A DNA stretch of 64,000 nucleotides, from the NCBI RefSeq assembly GCF_024198235.1, contig NZ_JAKCFB010000030.1, positions 1 through 64,000 on the forward strand. Reading direction: 5' to 3'. Every line of letters starts with the position of its first letter. Within the stretch, counting starts at the first letter, position 1. The notes under the pieces are model-generated. The model made no database searches, was not told the origin of the DNA, and worked only from the letters and a program-made list of their open reading frames with translations. The DNA comes from Myxococcus dinghuensis. Its GTDB lineage: Bacteria > Myxococcota > Myxococcia > Myxococcales > Myxococcaceae. Below are positions 24,038-33,101 of the stretch, in pieces. A program made the position numbers and the translations under genes.

Positions 24038-25189
24038 TCAGAACATGTGACGACGCATGCTGATGTTCACCAGCAAGCCAATGCTGAGCATCACGGACAT
24101 CATGGAAGAGCCGCCATAGCTCATCAATGGGAGGGTGATGCCCGTCACGGGGAGCAGGCCAATCACCATGCCGATGTTCTCGAACACCTGCCAGAAGAGC
24201 ATGGCCACCACGCCCACCGCGATGAAGGCGCCGAACCTGTCTCTCGCGTTGAAGCCCACGCCCAGTCCGAAGATGAAGATGGCGCCGTAGAGCACCAGCA
24301 GGAGCGAGCACATGATGAAGCCGTGCTCCTCCGCCCACACGGAGAAGATGAAGTCGGTGTGCTGCTCGGGAAGGAAGCGCAGGCCCGTCTGGGTGCCCTC
24401 GCGCCAGCCCTTGCCGGACACGCCGCCGCTGCCCACGGCGATCTTCGACTGCGCCGCGTGGTAGCCGCTGCCGCGCAGGTCCGCCTCCGGGTCCAGCCAC
24501 CCGGAGATGCGCTGGCTCTGGTGCTTCTTCAGGTAGTGCCGGACGATGGTGGGCCGGGGCTCCGGCACGTCGCGGATGTAGTCGTTCCAGATGACGATGG
24601 CGCCCGCGAGGACACACGCCAGCAGCGTCGCCACCAGGTACCAGCGCACCTTGCCGAAGAGGATGACGGTGAGCGAGGACAGGCCGATCATCAGCGCGGT
24701 GCCCAGGTCCGGCTGCACCAGCACGAGGATGAAGGGCACGCCCACCACGAGCAGCGGCTTCCACAGCCGCACCAGGCCGTATGACGGCTCGTTGGGGCGG
24801 AAGTCGTCGTGGTAGACCTTGGCCAGCATCAGCACCACGCCGATCTTCATGAACTCCGCGGGCTGCAGCCGCAGCGGCCCGATGACGAACCAACTCTCCG
24901 CGCCCTTGGCGGTGTGGCCCACGAAGCGCAGGGCGATGAGCGCCAGGATGTTCAGGACGTAGATGGGCAGCGCCATGCGCTGGATCCACCGGTAGTCGAC
25001 CAGGCACACCACCAGCACCGCGCCCACGCCCAGCCCCAGGTACGCGGCCTGGCTGGACCACACCGGCGCGAGCGGTGGACGCGACGCGGAGGCGAGGTTC
25101 CAGATGCCCAGCAGGGCCACGCCCAGCACGCAGAAGATGAGGCCCCACGGGACGTGGGGCACCATCCGTCGCTCAATCCGCAGTTGCAT
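24038..25189 (-). CDS. rodA: Rod-shape peptidoglycan polymerase RodA
   Basis: A 383-residue SEDS-family glycosyltransferase with about ten membrane segments. Motifs include a conserved DLGTA in a loop (VQPDLGTALM) and the GVTLPLMSYGGSS-like segment, read here as GITLPLMSYGGSS, near the C-terminus. It polymerises lipid II for lateral wall synthesis with its partner PBP2. Its start overlaps the mrdA stop region by 17 nt (25173-25189), so the two are coupled. The order mreC-mreD-mrdA-rodA is the standard rod-shape operon. Confidence 0.95.
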   Translation of the reverse strand: MQLRIERRMVPHVPWGLIFCVLGVALLGIWNLASASRPPLAPVWSSQAAYLGLGVGAVLVVCLVDYRWIQRMALPIYVLNILALIALRFVGHTAKGAESWFVIGPLRLQPAEFMKIGVVLMLAKVYHDDFRPNEPSYGLVRLWKPLLVVGVPFILVLVQPDLGTALMIGLSSLTVILFGKVRWYLVATLLACVLAGAIVIWNDYIRDVPEPRPTIVRHYLKKHQSQRISGWLDPEADLRGSGYHAAQSKIAVGSGGVSGKGWREGTQTGLRFLPEQHTDFIFSVWAEEHGFIMCSLLLVLYGAIFIFGLGVGFNARDRFGAFIAVGVVAMLFWQVFENIGMVIGLLPVTGITLPLMSYGGSSMMSVMLSIGLLVNISMRRHMF

Positions 25190-27215
25190 TGTTCAGGTCC
25201 TCGCCTTCCTCGTCCCCCGGCAGGTGGGACGGCGGCGGCACGGCCCGCGTCATCGTCCCCTCGTCGGGCGTGGGGGCGCGAGACAGCGACGGCGTATAGG
25301 GCTGGTTGGGGCGCGGCGGCGGCGCCGTGGCGTCCTGCTGCTTGAGGTCCAGGTACTTCTGGATGACGGCCATCGCCGTGGGCGCCGCGTCCGCGCCGCC
25401 GTGGCCACCGTGCTCGTTGAGCACCACCACGGCGATCTCCGGCTTGTCCGCCGGCGCGAAGCCCGCGAACCACGCGTGGTCACGCTCGAAGAAGCTCATC
25501 TGGTGCGTCTTCAGGCGCACCGCGCCCAGCCGCGCCACCTGCGCGGTGCCCGTCTTGGCGGCGATCTTCACGTCCAGGTCGCGCATGTACTTCAGGCGCG
25601 AGCGCATGGCCGTGCCGCCGGGCTCGTGGGCCACCTTCACCAGGCCCTCGATGACGGCCTTCAGGTGCGCGGGGGGCAGGTCCACCTTGCGCACCACCTC
25701 CGGCTGGAACTCCTGCACCACCTGGCCGTCCAGGTTCTCCAGCCGCTGGACGAGCTGCGGCTTGAACAGCGTGCCGCCATTGGCGATGGCCGCGTACATC
25801 AGCGCGAGCTGGAGCGGCGTGACGTTGTTGTCACCCTGACCGATGGCGCTGTTGAGCGCCATGCCCTTGGTGTAGCCGCCCGGCGAGGCTTTGTCGTGGT
25901 ACGCGCTGGTGGGCATGATGCCGGGCACCTCAGCCACCACGCTGATGCCCGTGGGGCTGCCCAGGCCCAGCGACTTGCCCATCTCTCCGATGGGGTCCAG
26001 GCCGATGGTGTCCGCGACCTTGTAGAACCACGTGTCGCAGGAGCTCTTCATCGCGTCCAGGCCGTTCACCAACCCGTGGCCCCGGTCCAGGTGGCAGCGC
26101 CAGGTGCGCGCGCCGAGCCGGTAGCCGCCGGGGCAGTTGACCACCGTCTCCGGACGGAAGGCGCCGGACTTGAACGCCGCCAGCGCGGTGACGACCTTGA
26201 AGGTGGAGCCCGGGCTGTAGTGCTCGGCGGCCACGCGGTTGACCATGGGCTCCAGCGGGTCGCGCGACAACTGCGCCATCTGCGTGGGCGTCACGCGGCC
26301 CGTCAGGAGGTTCGGGTCGAAGCCCGGCCGCGACACCAGCGCGCGGATGAAGCCCGTGTGCACGTCGATGGCCACCACCGCGCCCGTCACGCCGGGGAAG
26401 GCCCGCTCCGCCTCCTCCTGCAGCCGCATGTCGATGGAGAGCACCAGGTTGCTGCCCGCCTTGGGCTGCACCACGGCGTTGTCGCCCAGCTTGACGTTGA
26501 GCTCCTCGATCTTCTGCCCGCGCGCGTTCACCACTTCCTTGCGCACGCCGTCCTCGCCGCGCAGGCGCTGCTCGAAGTAGCGCTCCAGCCCGCGCCGGCC
26601 GATGTAGTCCCCCAGCGCGTAGCGCAGGCCGTCCCCGTTGAGCCGCTCCAGCTCCTCCTGGGTGATTTCGTTCATGTAGCCCAGCACGTGCGACAGCACC
26701 GCGCTGGTCCGGTAGAAGCGGTGCGGGACGGGCGCGACCTCCACGCCGTCGAGGATGTCGCGCCGCGCCGCCAGCCGGTCGTACTCGTCGCGCGTCAGGT
26801 CCACGCGCACGGGCACGGGCTGGAACGGGGCGTTGCGCCGGCCCTGGCGCACCAGGTCCTCCACCTTCTTGCGCTGGTCCGCGTCCCACTGCAGCAGCTC
26901 CGCCAGGCGCGGGATGACCTGCTCGGCGCAGTCGGTGCAGAACGCCGGGGTGATGAAGGCGTCGAAGGACGGGCGGCTGTCGACGAGGATGGTGCCGCGC
27001 GCGTCCTTGATGACGCCGCGGTCGGCGCGCAGGCGCACCTCCTTGACGAAGTTGGCCACGCTCTTGGCGGAGTACTCCTCGCCGCGGGTGATCTGCAGGC
27101 GGTAGAGCTGGATGGACAACAGCCCCATGCCCAGCGTCATGGCCAGGCCCAGCCAGAGGAAGCGGCGCTTGAGCTCGCGTCCGGGCGTCGTGTTGCCCAG
27201 CGTGGGGGGCGTCAC
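25173..27215 (-). CDS. mrdA: Penicillin-binding protein 2 (class B transpeptidase)
   Basis: A 680-residue membrane-anchored D,D-transpeptidase of elongation. One N-terminal membrane segment at about residues 15-35 precedes the PBP dimerisation domain. The catalytic SxxK is YSPGSTFK, the second motif lies in the SSCDTWFYK region, and KTGTAQV gives the third. The C-terminal 60 residues are a Pro-rich acidic tail (APPPRPNQPY and GDEEGED), longer than in E. coli PBP2. It lies between mreD (4-nt overlap) and rodA (17-nt overlap), so the whole operon is tightly coupled. Confidence 0.95.
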   Translation of the reverse strand: MTPPTLGNTTPGRELKRRFLWLGLAMTLGMGLLSIQLYRLQITRGEEYSAKSVANFVKEVRLRADRGVIKDARGTILVDSRPSFDAFITPAFCTDCAEQVIPRLAELLQWDADQRKKVEDLVRQGRRNAPFQPVPVRVDLTRDEYDRLAARRDILDGVEVAPVPHRFYRTSAVLSHVLGYMNEITQEELERLNGDGLRYALGDYIGRRGLERYFEQRLRGEDGVRKEVVNARGQKIEELNVKLGDNAVVQPKAGSNLVLSIDMRLQEEAERAFPGVTGAVVAIDVHTGFIRALVSRPGFDPNLLTGRVTPTQMAQLSRDPLEPMVNRVAAEHYSPGSTFKVVTALAAFKSGAFRPETVVNCPGGYRLGARTWRCHLDRGHGLVNGLDAMKSSCDTWFYKVADTIGLDPIGEMGKSLGLGSPTGISVVAEVPGIMPTSAYHDKASPGGYTKGMALNSAIGQGDNNVTPLQLALMYAAIANGGTLFKPQLVQRLENLDGQVVQEFQPEVVRKVDLPPAHLKAVIEGLVKVAHEPGGTAMRSRLKYMRDLDVKIAAKTGTAQVARLGAVRLKTHQMSFFERDHAWFAGFAPADKPEIAVVVLNEHGGHGGADAAPTAMAVIQKYLDLKQQDATAPPPRPNQPYTPSLSRAPTPDEGTMTRAVPPPSHLPGDEEGEDLNNATAD

Positions 27216-27712
27216 CGCAGCAACCCCGCCGGCCGGTCCTGCGCCGCCTCGAACCTGCGGAACAGCGGGAACAGCACCACCGCCGCGGCGCCCGTGAGCG
27301 CCACCTGCAGCGGCAGCCCCGCCAGCGCCTGGCCCGTGCCGCCGTCCTTCACCGTCAACCAGGTGAAGAACGCGGACAACAGGCCGTGGCCCACGTCCGC
27401 GCCCATGGCGAACAGCGCGAAGGACAGCGCGCCGCGCACGTCGACGAAGCTGGAGACCAGCCGCCCGACGAGGAACGTGAAGACGGCCAGGAAGGTGAAC
27501 AACCCCGTGGGCTGACCGCTCATCAGGTCCAGGAGGTAGCCCACCGCGAACGCGGAGAACGCGCCCTCGAGCAGCGTCGCGCGCAGCGCGAGGAAGGCCA
27601 CCAGCACCACGGTGACGTCGATGCGGCCGAGCACCAGCCCCGCCTGCTTGACGACCACGGACTCCAGCGTGAGCAGCGCCAGCGCGATGCCCACCGTCAC
27701 CAGGAACTTCAT
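27212..27712 (-). CDS. mreD: Rod shape-determining protein MreD
   Basis: A 166-residue inner-membrane protein with about five hydrophobic helices, matching MreD length. The family has little sequence signature; the call rests on FAVGYLLDLMSGQPTGLF, a recognisable MreD segment, and on its place between mreC and mrdA. It overlaps mreC by 4 nt and mrdA by 4 nt. MreD joins MreC in the elongasome. The start at 27712 is the natural ATGA coupling position. Confidence 0.92.
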   Translation of the reverse strand: MKFLVTVGIALALLTLESVVVKQAGLVLGRIDVTVVLVAFLALRATLLEGAFSAFAVGYLLDLMSGQPTGLFTFLAVFTFLVGRLVSSFVDVRGALSFALFAMGADVGHGLLSAFFTWLTVKDGGTGQALAGLPLQVALTGAAAVVLFPLFRRFEAAQDRPAGLLR

Positions 27713-28569
27713 TTCGCCGCGCCCTCCGCCGCGTTGCCCTGCGCCATGGCGCTGTAGGGGCTGCCCACCACCAGGACCTCCTCCAACTTGGAGGTGTCCA
27801 CCGCCGGAACGATGTCCGCGCCCTGGAACATGCCGTGCTGCTTCTTCTCCAGGTTCGTCACCCGCCCCACCACCAGGCCCGGCGGATAGATGCCGTCCGT
27901 CCCGGAGGTGATGATGAGGTCGCCGTCCTCCACGTCCTCCGTGCGCAGCATGTTCTCCAGCTTCAAGGGGCCACTGCCCGCCCCCGCCGCCGTGCCGCGC
28001 GCCCGCGAGCGCTGCACCCGCACCGCCACCCGGCTCTGCGGGTCCGTCACCAGCGCCACGTCCGAATAGCCGCCCGTGGCCCGGATGACCTGCCCGACGA
28101 TGCCGTCCGGCGTCACCACGGACATGCCCCGGAACACGCCGTCCTTCTCGCCACCGCTGATGCGCACCGACAGGAGCTTGGCCACCGGGTTGACTCCCAC
28201 CACCCGCGCGGGAATCTCCGGCCCCGGCGCCGCCTCCGCGTACCCCAGGAGCTTGCGCAGCCGCTCGTTCTCCGTGCGCGACTCGCCCAGCGCCTGCACC
28301 GTGGCCCGGAGCTGGAGGTTCTCCAGGCGCAGGGCATCATTCTCCTGCCGCACCCCCCGCAGGTCCAGGTAGTGCCGCACCGCGGACACCGAGCCCTCGA
28401 TGCCCGCGGTGAGCGCCTGCTGGACGGGCGAGCTGACGGCGATGACCGCCCGGTCGATGGGGTTGGGGTCCCTGCCCTTGCGCCCGCTCAACAGGAAGGC
28501 GAGCAGCGGGTAGAGCAGCAGCGCGCCCACGATGAGCGGGCGACGATATCGCTTGAGGAGCGACAGCAC
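27709..28569 (-). CDS. mreC: Rod shape-determining protein MreC
   Basis: A 286-residue bitopic protein that scaffolds the elongation machinery in the periplasm. One N-terminal membrane segment (about residues 11-27) is followed by a coiled coil (about 65-105, with LRLENLQLRATVQAL) and the paired beta-barrel domain containing RVVGVNPVAKLLSVRI and VTPDGIVGQV. It is the first gene of mreC-mreD-mrdA-rodA. Many bacteria place mreB immediately upstream, but here a divergent foldase gene occupies that place, so mreB must lie elsewhere on the chromosome. Confidence 0.94.
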   Translation of the reverse strand: MLSLLKRYRRPLIVGALLLYPLLAFLLSGRKGRDPNPIDRAVIAVSSPVQQALTAGIEGSVSAVRHYLDLRGVRQENDALRLENLQLRATVQALGESRTENERLRKLLGYAEAAPGPEIPARVVGVNPVAKLLSVRISGGEKDGVFRGMSVVTPDGIVGQVIRATGGYSDVALVTDPQSRVAVRVQRSRARGTAAGAGSGPLKLENMLRTEDVEDGDLIITSGTDGIYPPGLVVGRVTNLEKKQHGMFQGADIVPAVDTSKLEEVLVVGSPYSAMAQGNAAEGAAK

Positions 28570-28787
28570 AGAGGGGAATTCCGGGGTGGGAGGGGCGTGC
28601 GGATGAAGGGGGTGCGGCTAAGCTCTCTAAATCGCTTGCATTTTCTGGTGCGTTATCCTAGGCAGTCAAGGCCCTGCGAGGGGGGTGGTCGCGGGTCAGC
28701 CACCCTCCGGCCGGGCTACCAACAACACCGCGTCGCGAGACCTTCCGCACGACTTTTCTCGGCGCGTTTGCTCCCGAAGTGACGACA

Positions 28788-30356
28788 ATGGACGGACTGA
28801 ACCCCCGGAAGGCTCTCTCCCTGCTGTTCATCATCGGCATCGCGGTGGTGTTCACGCTGCAGTTCGGCCCTGGCAGCTCCGGGTTCCGCGCGTCGGGCCC
28901 GAGCACGGCGCCCGGCTCCGTGGCCACGGTGAACGGCAAGGAGATCCCGCTGCGTGATTTCGCCACGGCGTGGGCCCGGCAGATGAGCTTCCTGCGCTCG
29001 CAGGGCAGCCCCATCCCCGAGTCCGTCGCGCGCCAGTTCGGCATGCACACCCAGGTGCTGGACCGGCTGGTGAACACGGAGCTGCTGGCCCAGGCGGCCG
29101 AGCAGCGCGGCATCAACCCGTCGGATGACGAGCTGCGCAAGCTCATCCACCAGAACTCGGACTTCCACAACAAGGAGGGCCAGTTCGACTTCGCGCGCTA
29201 CCAGCAGGTGCTGCGCGACTTCTACCGGAAGACGCCCCAGGACTTCGAGGCGGAGCTGCGCCGCCAGCTCGCCGCCCAGAAGATGATGGAGGTCGTGCGC
29301 TCCAACGCCGCCGTCTCCGACGACGAGGTGTTCGCCCGCTACGAGAAGGACGGCAACACGGCCAAGGTCGTCTTCGCCCGCTTCCTGCCCACCATGTACG
29401 CGGACAAGGTCCCGGCGCCCACCGCCGCCCAGCTCGGCGAGTGGAAGAAGGCGCACGAGAAGGAGATCAAGGACTACTTCGAGGCCAACAAGTTCGTGTA
29501 CCAGCAGCCGGAGCGCATCCGCGCCCGCCAGGTGCTCGTGAAGCTGCCCCCCGAGGCCACGCCCGAGCAGAAGGCGGAGGCGCTGAAGAAGGCGGAGGCG
29601 CTGAAGAAGGAGCTCGACGGCGGCAAGGACTTCGCGCTCGTCGCTCGCGAGAGCAGCGAGGACCCCGGCAGCAAGGCGCGCGGTGGCGACCTGGGCTGGG
29701 TGGAGCGCGGAAGCTGGGAGCCGGCGCTGGCGGACGCGGCCTTCGCCCTGAAGGCGGGCGAGGTGACGCAGCCGGTGGAGACGAAGTTCGGCGTCCACCT
29801 GGTGAAGGTGGAGGAGAAGCAGGCGGCCCAGGACAAGAAGCTGGAGCAGGTCCAGGACGAGATCGCCACCACGCTCTACAAGCAGGAGCGCGCCAAGGAG
29901 CTGGCGAAGGCCGAGGCCCAGAAGGCGCTGGCCACCACCCAGGGCGGCAAGACGCTGAAGGAGCAGTTCCCGCCGGAGAAGGAGCAGCCCGCGCTGCTGC
30001 GCTTCGAGACGGAGACGCGCCCGGAGGCCGTGGAGACGGACAGCTTCACCGCCGAGGGTGAGGCCGTGCCCCACCTGGGCCCCGCGCCGGAGCTGGTGAA
30101 GGCCATCTTCGCGGCCAACGGCCCGCAGGCGCTGGGCGAGGCCTTCCCCGTGGGCGAGGGCTTCGTGGTGGCGCAGGTGGTGGACCGCCAGAAGCCGGAC
30201 GCCGCGGGCTTCGAGGCGAAGAAGGACACGCTGCGCGCCCAGGCCCAGCAGGCCAAGCAGATCGAGCAGACGGAGTCCTTCCTCAAGGCGCTGAAGAAGA
30301 ACGGCAACGTGGTGACGAACACCGAGGCCATCGACTCGGTGGTGGGCGCCGGGTAG
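28788..30356 (+). CDS. Membrane-anchored parvulin-type peptidyl-prolyl isomerase (PpiD/SurA-like)
   Basis: A 522-residue periplasmic foldase. I choose the ATG at 28788 because GAAG lies 8 nt upstream; a GTG at 28779 is in frame. The N-terminal helix (LSLLFIIGIAVVF) anchors it in the inner membrane, then a SurA/PpiD-like N-terminal chaperone domain follows. The parvulin domain is in the middle, about residues 245-345, with ARQVLVKLP, GGDLGWVERG and FGVHLVKVE. The C-terminal region is helical and Lys/Glu-rich. It assists folding of exported proteins. It is divergent from mreC and followed by a clear terminator at 30398-30435. Confidence 0.88.
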   Translation: MDGLNPRKALSLLFIIGIAVVFTLQFGPGSSGFRASGPSTAPGSVATVNGKEIPLRDFATAWARQMSFLRSQGSPIPESVARQFGMHTQVLDRLVNTELLAQAAEQRGINPSDDELRKLIHQNSDFHNKEGQFDFARYQQVLRDFYRKTPQDFEAELRRQLAAQKMMEVVRSNAAVSDDEVFARYEKDGNTAKVVFARFLPTMYADKVPAPTAAQLGEWKKAHEKEIKDYFEANKFVYQQPERIRARQVLVKLPPEATPEQKAEALKKAEALKKELDGGKDFALVARESSEDPGSKARGGDLGWVERGSWEPALADAAFALKAGEVTQPVETKFGVHLVKVEEKQAAQDKKLEQVQDEIATTLYKQERAKELAKAEAQKALATTQGGKTLKEQFPPEKEQPALLRFETETRPEAVETDSFTAEGEAVPHLGPAPELVKAIFAANGPQALGEAFPVGEGFVVAQVVDRQKPDAAGFEAKKDTLRAQAQQAKQIEQTESFLKALKKNGNVVTNTEAIDSVVGAG

Positions 30357-30397
30357 GTCCTTTTCCGCGCCACGACGCGACGTCCCCACGAGGGCCG

Positions 30398-30435
30398 GGC
30401 CGAGGGTCATCCCCTCCCCGGCCCTCGGCCTTTTT
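30398..30435 (+). terminator. Rho-independent terminator after the PpiD/SurA-like gene
   Basis: The arms GGCCGAGGG (30398-30406) and CCCTCGGCC (30422-30430) are exact reverse complements and TTTTT follows at 30431-30435. An alternative overlapping hairpin, GAGGGCCGGG (30390-30399) with CCCGGCCCTC (30417-30426), can also form. It lies between convergent genes. Confidence 0.85.
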
Positions 30436-30455
30436 CGCGGGGCCGGGGCGCGGGC

Positions 30456-31547
30456 TCAGCGCACCGGGAAGTCGGAGCCGTTGCCGTCGTCCGGCACGGG
30501 GGCCTCGGCGACGCAGACGGCGTCGCGCCCCCGGGCCTTGGCCGCGTACATGGCGAAGTCCGCGGCGCGGATGAGGTCGAGCGCGGCGGAGGCGTGGTCC
30601 GGGAAGGTGGCCACGCCCACGCTGGCGGTGACGCGCACGTCCAGCCCGTGCTCCCGGAGGAAGGAGCGGCCCCGGAAGGCCTCGCACACGCGCTGGCCGA
30701 TGAGGGCCGCGCCGTCCTGGTCCGTCTCCACCAGGAGGATGGCGAACTCGTCCCCACCGTACCGGAAGACGGCGTCCAGGCCGTTGCGGCCCAGGGACAT
30801 GAGCAGGTCCCCCACCTCCTTCAAGGTGGCGCTGCCCATCAGGTGGCCGTGGTGGTCGTTCACGCTCTTGAAGTGGTCCAGGTCCAGGAAGACGAGCGAC
30901 AGCGGGTGGCGGAAGCGCGCCGAGCGCTTCACCTCGTGGTCCAACTGCGCGCGCAGGTGCCGGGCGTTGTAGCAGCCGGTGTGCTCGTCGGTGATCGTGA
31001 GCTCCTGCACCCGGCGGAAGTTGCGCGCGTTCTCGATGGCGATGGCCGCGTAGTCCGCGATGGCGGTGAGCGTGGTGAGGTCGTCGCTGGAGAAGGGGGG
31101 ATCCGTCGGGCCGTTGACCAGCTCGATGACGCCCAGCACGTGGCCCCGGGAGAGCAGCGGCACGGCGAGGATGGAGCGGGTGTGGAAGGCGGAGGCCTCG
31201 TCGAAGCGCGGAGAGAAGCTGGGGTCGCCCCCCACGTCGTGGACCAGCCGGGCCACGCCCGAGGAGAAGACGGCGCCGGCGATGCCCTCACCCGGGTTGA
31301 GCTGGAGGCCCTTGAGGACCCCGGCCCCCTCCCCCACGGCGATCTCGAAGTAGAGCTTGCCGGTGCGCTCGTCCTGCAGGATGAGCGACCAGTTGCGGGG
31401 CAGCAGCAGGCTGCTGACCTTCTGCATGACGAGCGCGAGCACCTCGCGCAGCTCCAGGGTGGAGGTCAGCGCCTTCGCCATCTCGTTGTAGGCGGCCAAC
31501 TGCTCCACCGTCCGCTTCATGGCCGACAGGAGGTCCGCGGGATTCAT
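30456..31547 (-). CDS. GAF-GGDEF protein, probable diguanylate cyclase
   Basis: A 363-residue cytosolic protein. A GAF sensory domain occupies about residues 20-175, and a GGDEF domain follows from about 185, with FLDLDHFKSVNDHHGH and the active-site YGGDEF. The catalytic motif is intact, so synthesis of cyclic di-GMP is expected. The usual RxxD inhibitory site five residues before GGDEF reads NGLD, with Arg one place too far (RNGLD), so product inhibition may be absent. The last 20 residues are short and polar. It is convergent with the foldase and divergent from maf over 52 nt. The GAF ligand is unknown. Confidence 0.9.
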   Translation of the reverse strand: MNPADLLSAMKRTVEQLAAYNEMAKALTSTLELREVLALVMQKVSSLLLPRNWSLILQDERTGKLYFEIAVGEGAGVLKGLQLNPGEGIAGAVFSSGVARLVHDVGGDPSFSPRFDEASAFHTRSILAVPLLSRGHVLGVIELVNGPTDPPFSSDDLTTLTAIADYAAIAIENARNFRRVQELTITDEHTGCYNARHLRAQLDHEVKRSARFRHPLSLVFLDLDHFKSVNDHHGHLMGSATLKEVGDLLMSLGRNGLDAVFRYGGDEFAILLVETDQDGAALIGQRVCEAFRGRSFLREHGLDVRVTASVGVATFPDHASAALDLIRAADFAMYAAKARGRDAVCVAEAPVPDDGNGSDFPVR

Positions 31548-31599
31548 CCGTAGAGTCCGCTCCGAGGCGCTAGTCTGCTAGGGCACCGGGAGCCGTAAC

Positions 31600-32199
31600 A
31601 TGCACACGCACGCTGATCAAACGTTGCTCGTCCTCGCCTCGTCTTCTCCGCGCCGACGGGACTTCCTCACTCAACTGGGCCTCACTTTTACCGTCTCCGC
31701 GGCGGACATCGACGAGACACCCCACGCGGGCGAGGAGGCAGCCCCCTACGTGCTGCGCCTGGCCCGTGAGAAGGCCCGCGTCGTGGCCGCGCGCCACCCC
31801 GACGCGTGGGTGCTGGCCGCGGACACCACCGTGGCCCTGGGCAACGAGCTGCTCGGCAAGCCCCAGGACGCGGCGGAGGCCCGGGCGATGCTCGGCCGCC
31901 TGTCCGGCAAGACGCATGACGTGTTCACCGGCGTCGCGCTCGCCGGGCGGCACGACGAGTCGCTGGTGGTCCACACGCGCGTCACCTTCCGCGCGCTGAC
32001 GGACGCGGAGATCGCCTGGTACGCGGGCACGGGCGAGCCGTTGGACCGGGCCGGGGCCTACGCCGTCCAGGGCAAGGGCGCCTTCCTCGTGGCGGCGGTG
32101 AACGGCAGCCCCACCAACGTCATCGGCCTGCCGCTGGGCGAGACGCTCGCGCTCCTGGAGCGCGCGGGCGTGCCCCTGGCCTGGGGGGCCCAGCGGTGA
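31600..32199 (+). CDS. maf: Maf family nucleoside triphosphate pyrophosphatase
   Basis: A 199-residue enzyme of the Maf/YhdE family, which hydrolyses dTTP, UTP or modified nucleotides to monophosphates. The opening LVLASSSPRRRDFL with SPRR is the substrate loop, and DTTVALG and LGKP with EARAML are further conserved elements. The C-terminal VIGLPLGET matches the family. It is the first of two genes; its TGA overlaps the GTG of the next gene (GTGA at 32196-32199). Its role, cleaning the nucleotide pool or influencing division, is assigned by family only. Confidence 0.93.
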   Translation: MHTHADQTLLVLASSSPRRRDFLTQLGLTFTVSAADIDETPHAGEEAAPYVLRLAREKARVVAARHPDAWVLAADTTVALGNELLGKPQDAAEARAMLGRLSGKTHDVFTGVALAGRHDESLVVHTRVTFRALTDAEIAWYAGTGEPLDRAGAYAVQGKGAFLVAAVNGSPTNVIGLPLGETLALLERAGVPLAWGAQR

Positions 32200-32867
32200 G
32201 CACGTCCGTGGCGGAGCGGTTGGCGGCGGTGCGGCGGCGGGTGGAGGAGGCCTGCGCGCGCGCCGGACGCCCCGTGGAGTCGGTGACGCTGGTGGCGGTG
32301 TCGAAGCTCAAGCCCGCGGCGCTCATCCGCGAGGCGTACGCCGCCGGCCAGCGCGACTTCGGCGAGAACTACGCGCAGGAGCTGCGGGACAAGGCCGCGG
32401 AGCTGGCGGAGCTGGAGGGGCTGCGGTGGCATGCCATCGGGCCGCTGCAGACGAACAAGGTGAAGTACGTGGCGCGGGTGGCCAGCGCGTTCCACGCGTT
32501 GGACCGGGTGGAGGTGGCGCGGGAGCTGTCGAAGCGCCGCGAGGGCGCACCGCCCCTGCCCTGCTACGCCGAGGTCAACGTGGGCGGAGAGGCCACCAAG
32601 AGCGGGCTCGAGCCGGCGGCGGTCGGGGACTTCCTCGCCCGGGTCCGGGAGCTGCCCGGGCTGCGGCTGGTGGGGCTCATGTCGCTGCCCCCGCCCACCG
32701 ACGACGAGGCGCTCGCGCGCGGCGCCTTCCGGACGCTGCGCGAGCTGGCGGCGCGACACGGCCTGCCCGAGCTGTCCATGGGCACCACCCACGACTTCGA
32801 GCTGGCCATCGCGGAGGGGGCCACCGTGGTGCGCGTGGGGACGGCCCTCTTCGGAGACCGCGCCTGA
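32196..32867 (+). CDS. YggS/PLPBP-type pyridoxal phosphate homeostasis protein
   Basis: A 223-residue PLP-binding protein of the YggS/PROSC family. The PLP lysine sits in LVAVSKLKPAALI, followed by the GQRDFGENYAQEL motif and HAIGPLQTNKVKYV. It ends with TTHDFELAIAEGATVVRVGTALFG, the phosphate-binding C-terminal loop. The family has no catalytic activity that is well established and is thought to hold PLP for homeostasis. It starts GTG, overlapping the maf stop by 4 nt, so the two are translationally coupled. In many bacteria yggS neighbours proC or division genes, which are not seen here. Confidence 0.93.
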   Translation: MSTSVAERLAAVRRRVEEACARAGRPVESVTLVAVSKLKPAALIREAYAAGQRDFGENYAQELRDKAAELAELEGLRWHAIGPLQTNKVKYVARVASAFHALDRVEVARELSKRREGAPPLPCYAEVNVGGEATKSGLEPAAVGDFLARVRELPGLRLVGLMSLPPPTDDEALARGAFRTLRELAARHGLPELSMGTTHDFELAIAEGATVVRVGTALFGDRA

Positions 32868-32891
32868 GCCGCGCGGCCCCCGCGGCGGACG

Positions 32892-33101
32892 TCACAGCTC
32901 CTTGAAGCGCACCCGACCCTCGGAGTTGATGACGACCTTGAAGTCACAACCGCAGTAGTTGCAGCGGACCTCGTCCTGATCCGCGAAGCCGTCATCCACC
33001 GGGTTGTTCGCGTTGCAGGACGGACAGTCGAACTCCTTGTGGGAGCGCCCCGCCGAGGACTCCTTGGCGTCGTCGTCGTCGAAATCGTACTCGCTGGCCA
33101 T
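32892..33101 (-). CDS. Small zinc ribbon protein
   Basis: A 69-residue acidic protein starting at ATG 33101 with MASEYDFDDDDAKES. Two CxxC pairs, CPSC and CNYC, separated by about 20 residues form a classic zinc ribbon. After it comes FKVVINSEGRVRFKEL, a beta hairpin. This is a probable nucleic-acid or protein adaptor, but no function can be read out. It converges on the YggS-type gene with only 24 nt between them. Confidence 0.85.
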   Translation of the reverse strand: MASEYDFDDDDAKESSAGRSHKEFDCPSCNANNPVDDGFADQDEVRCNYCGCDFKVVINSEGRVRFKEL

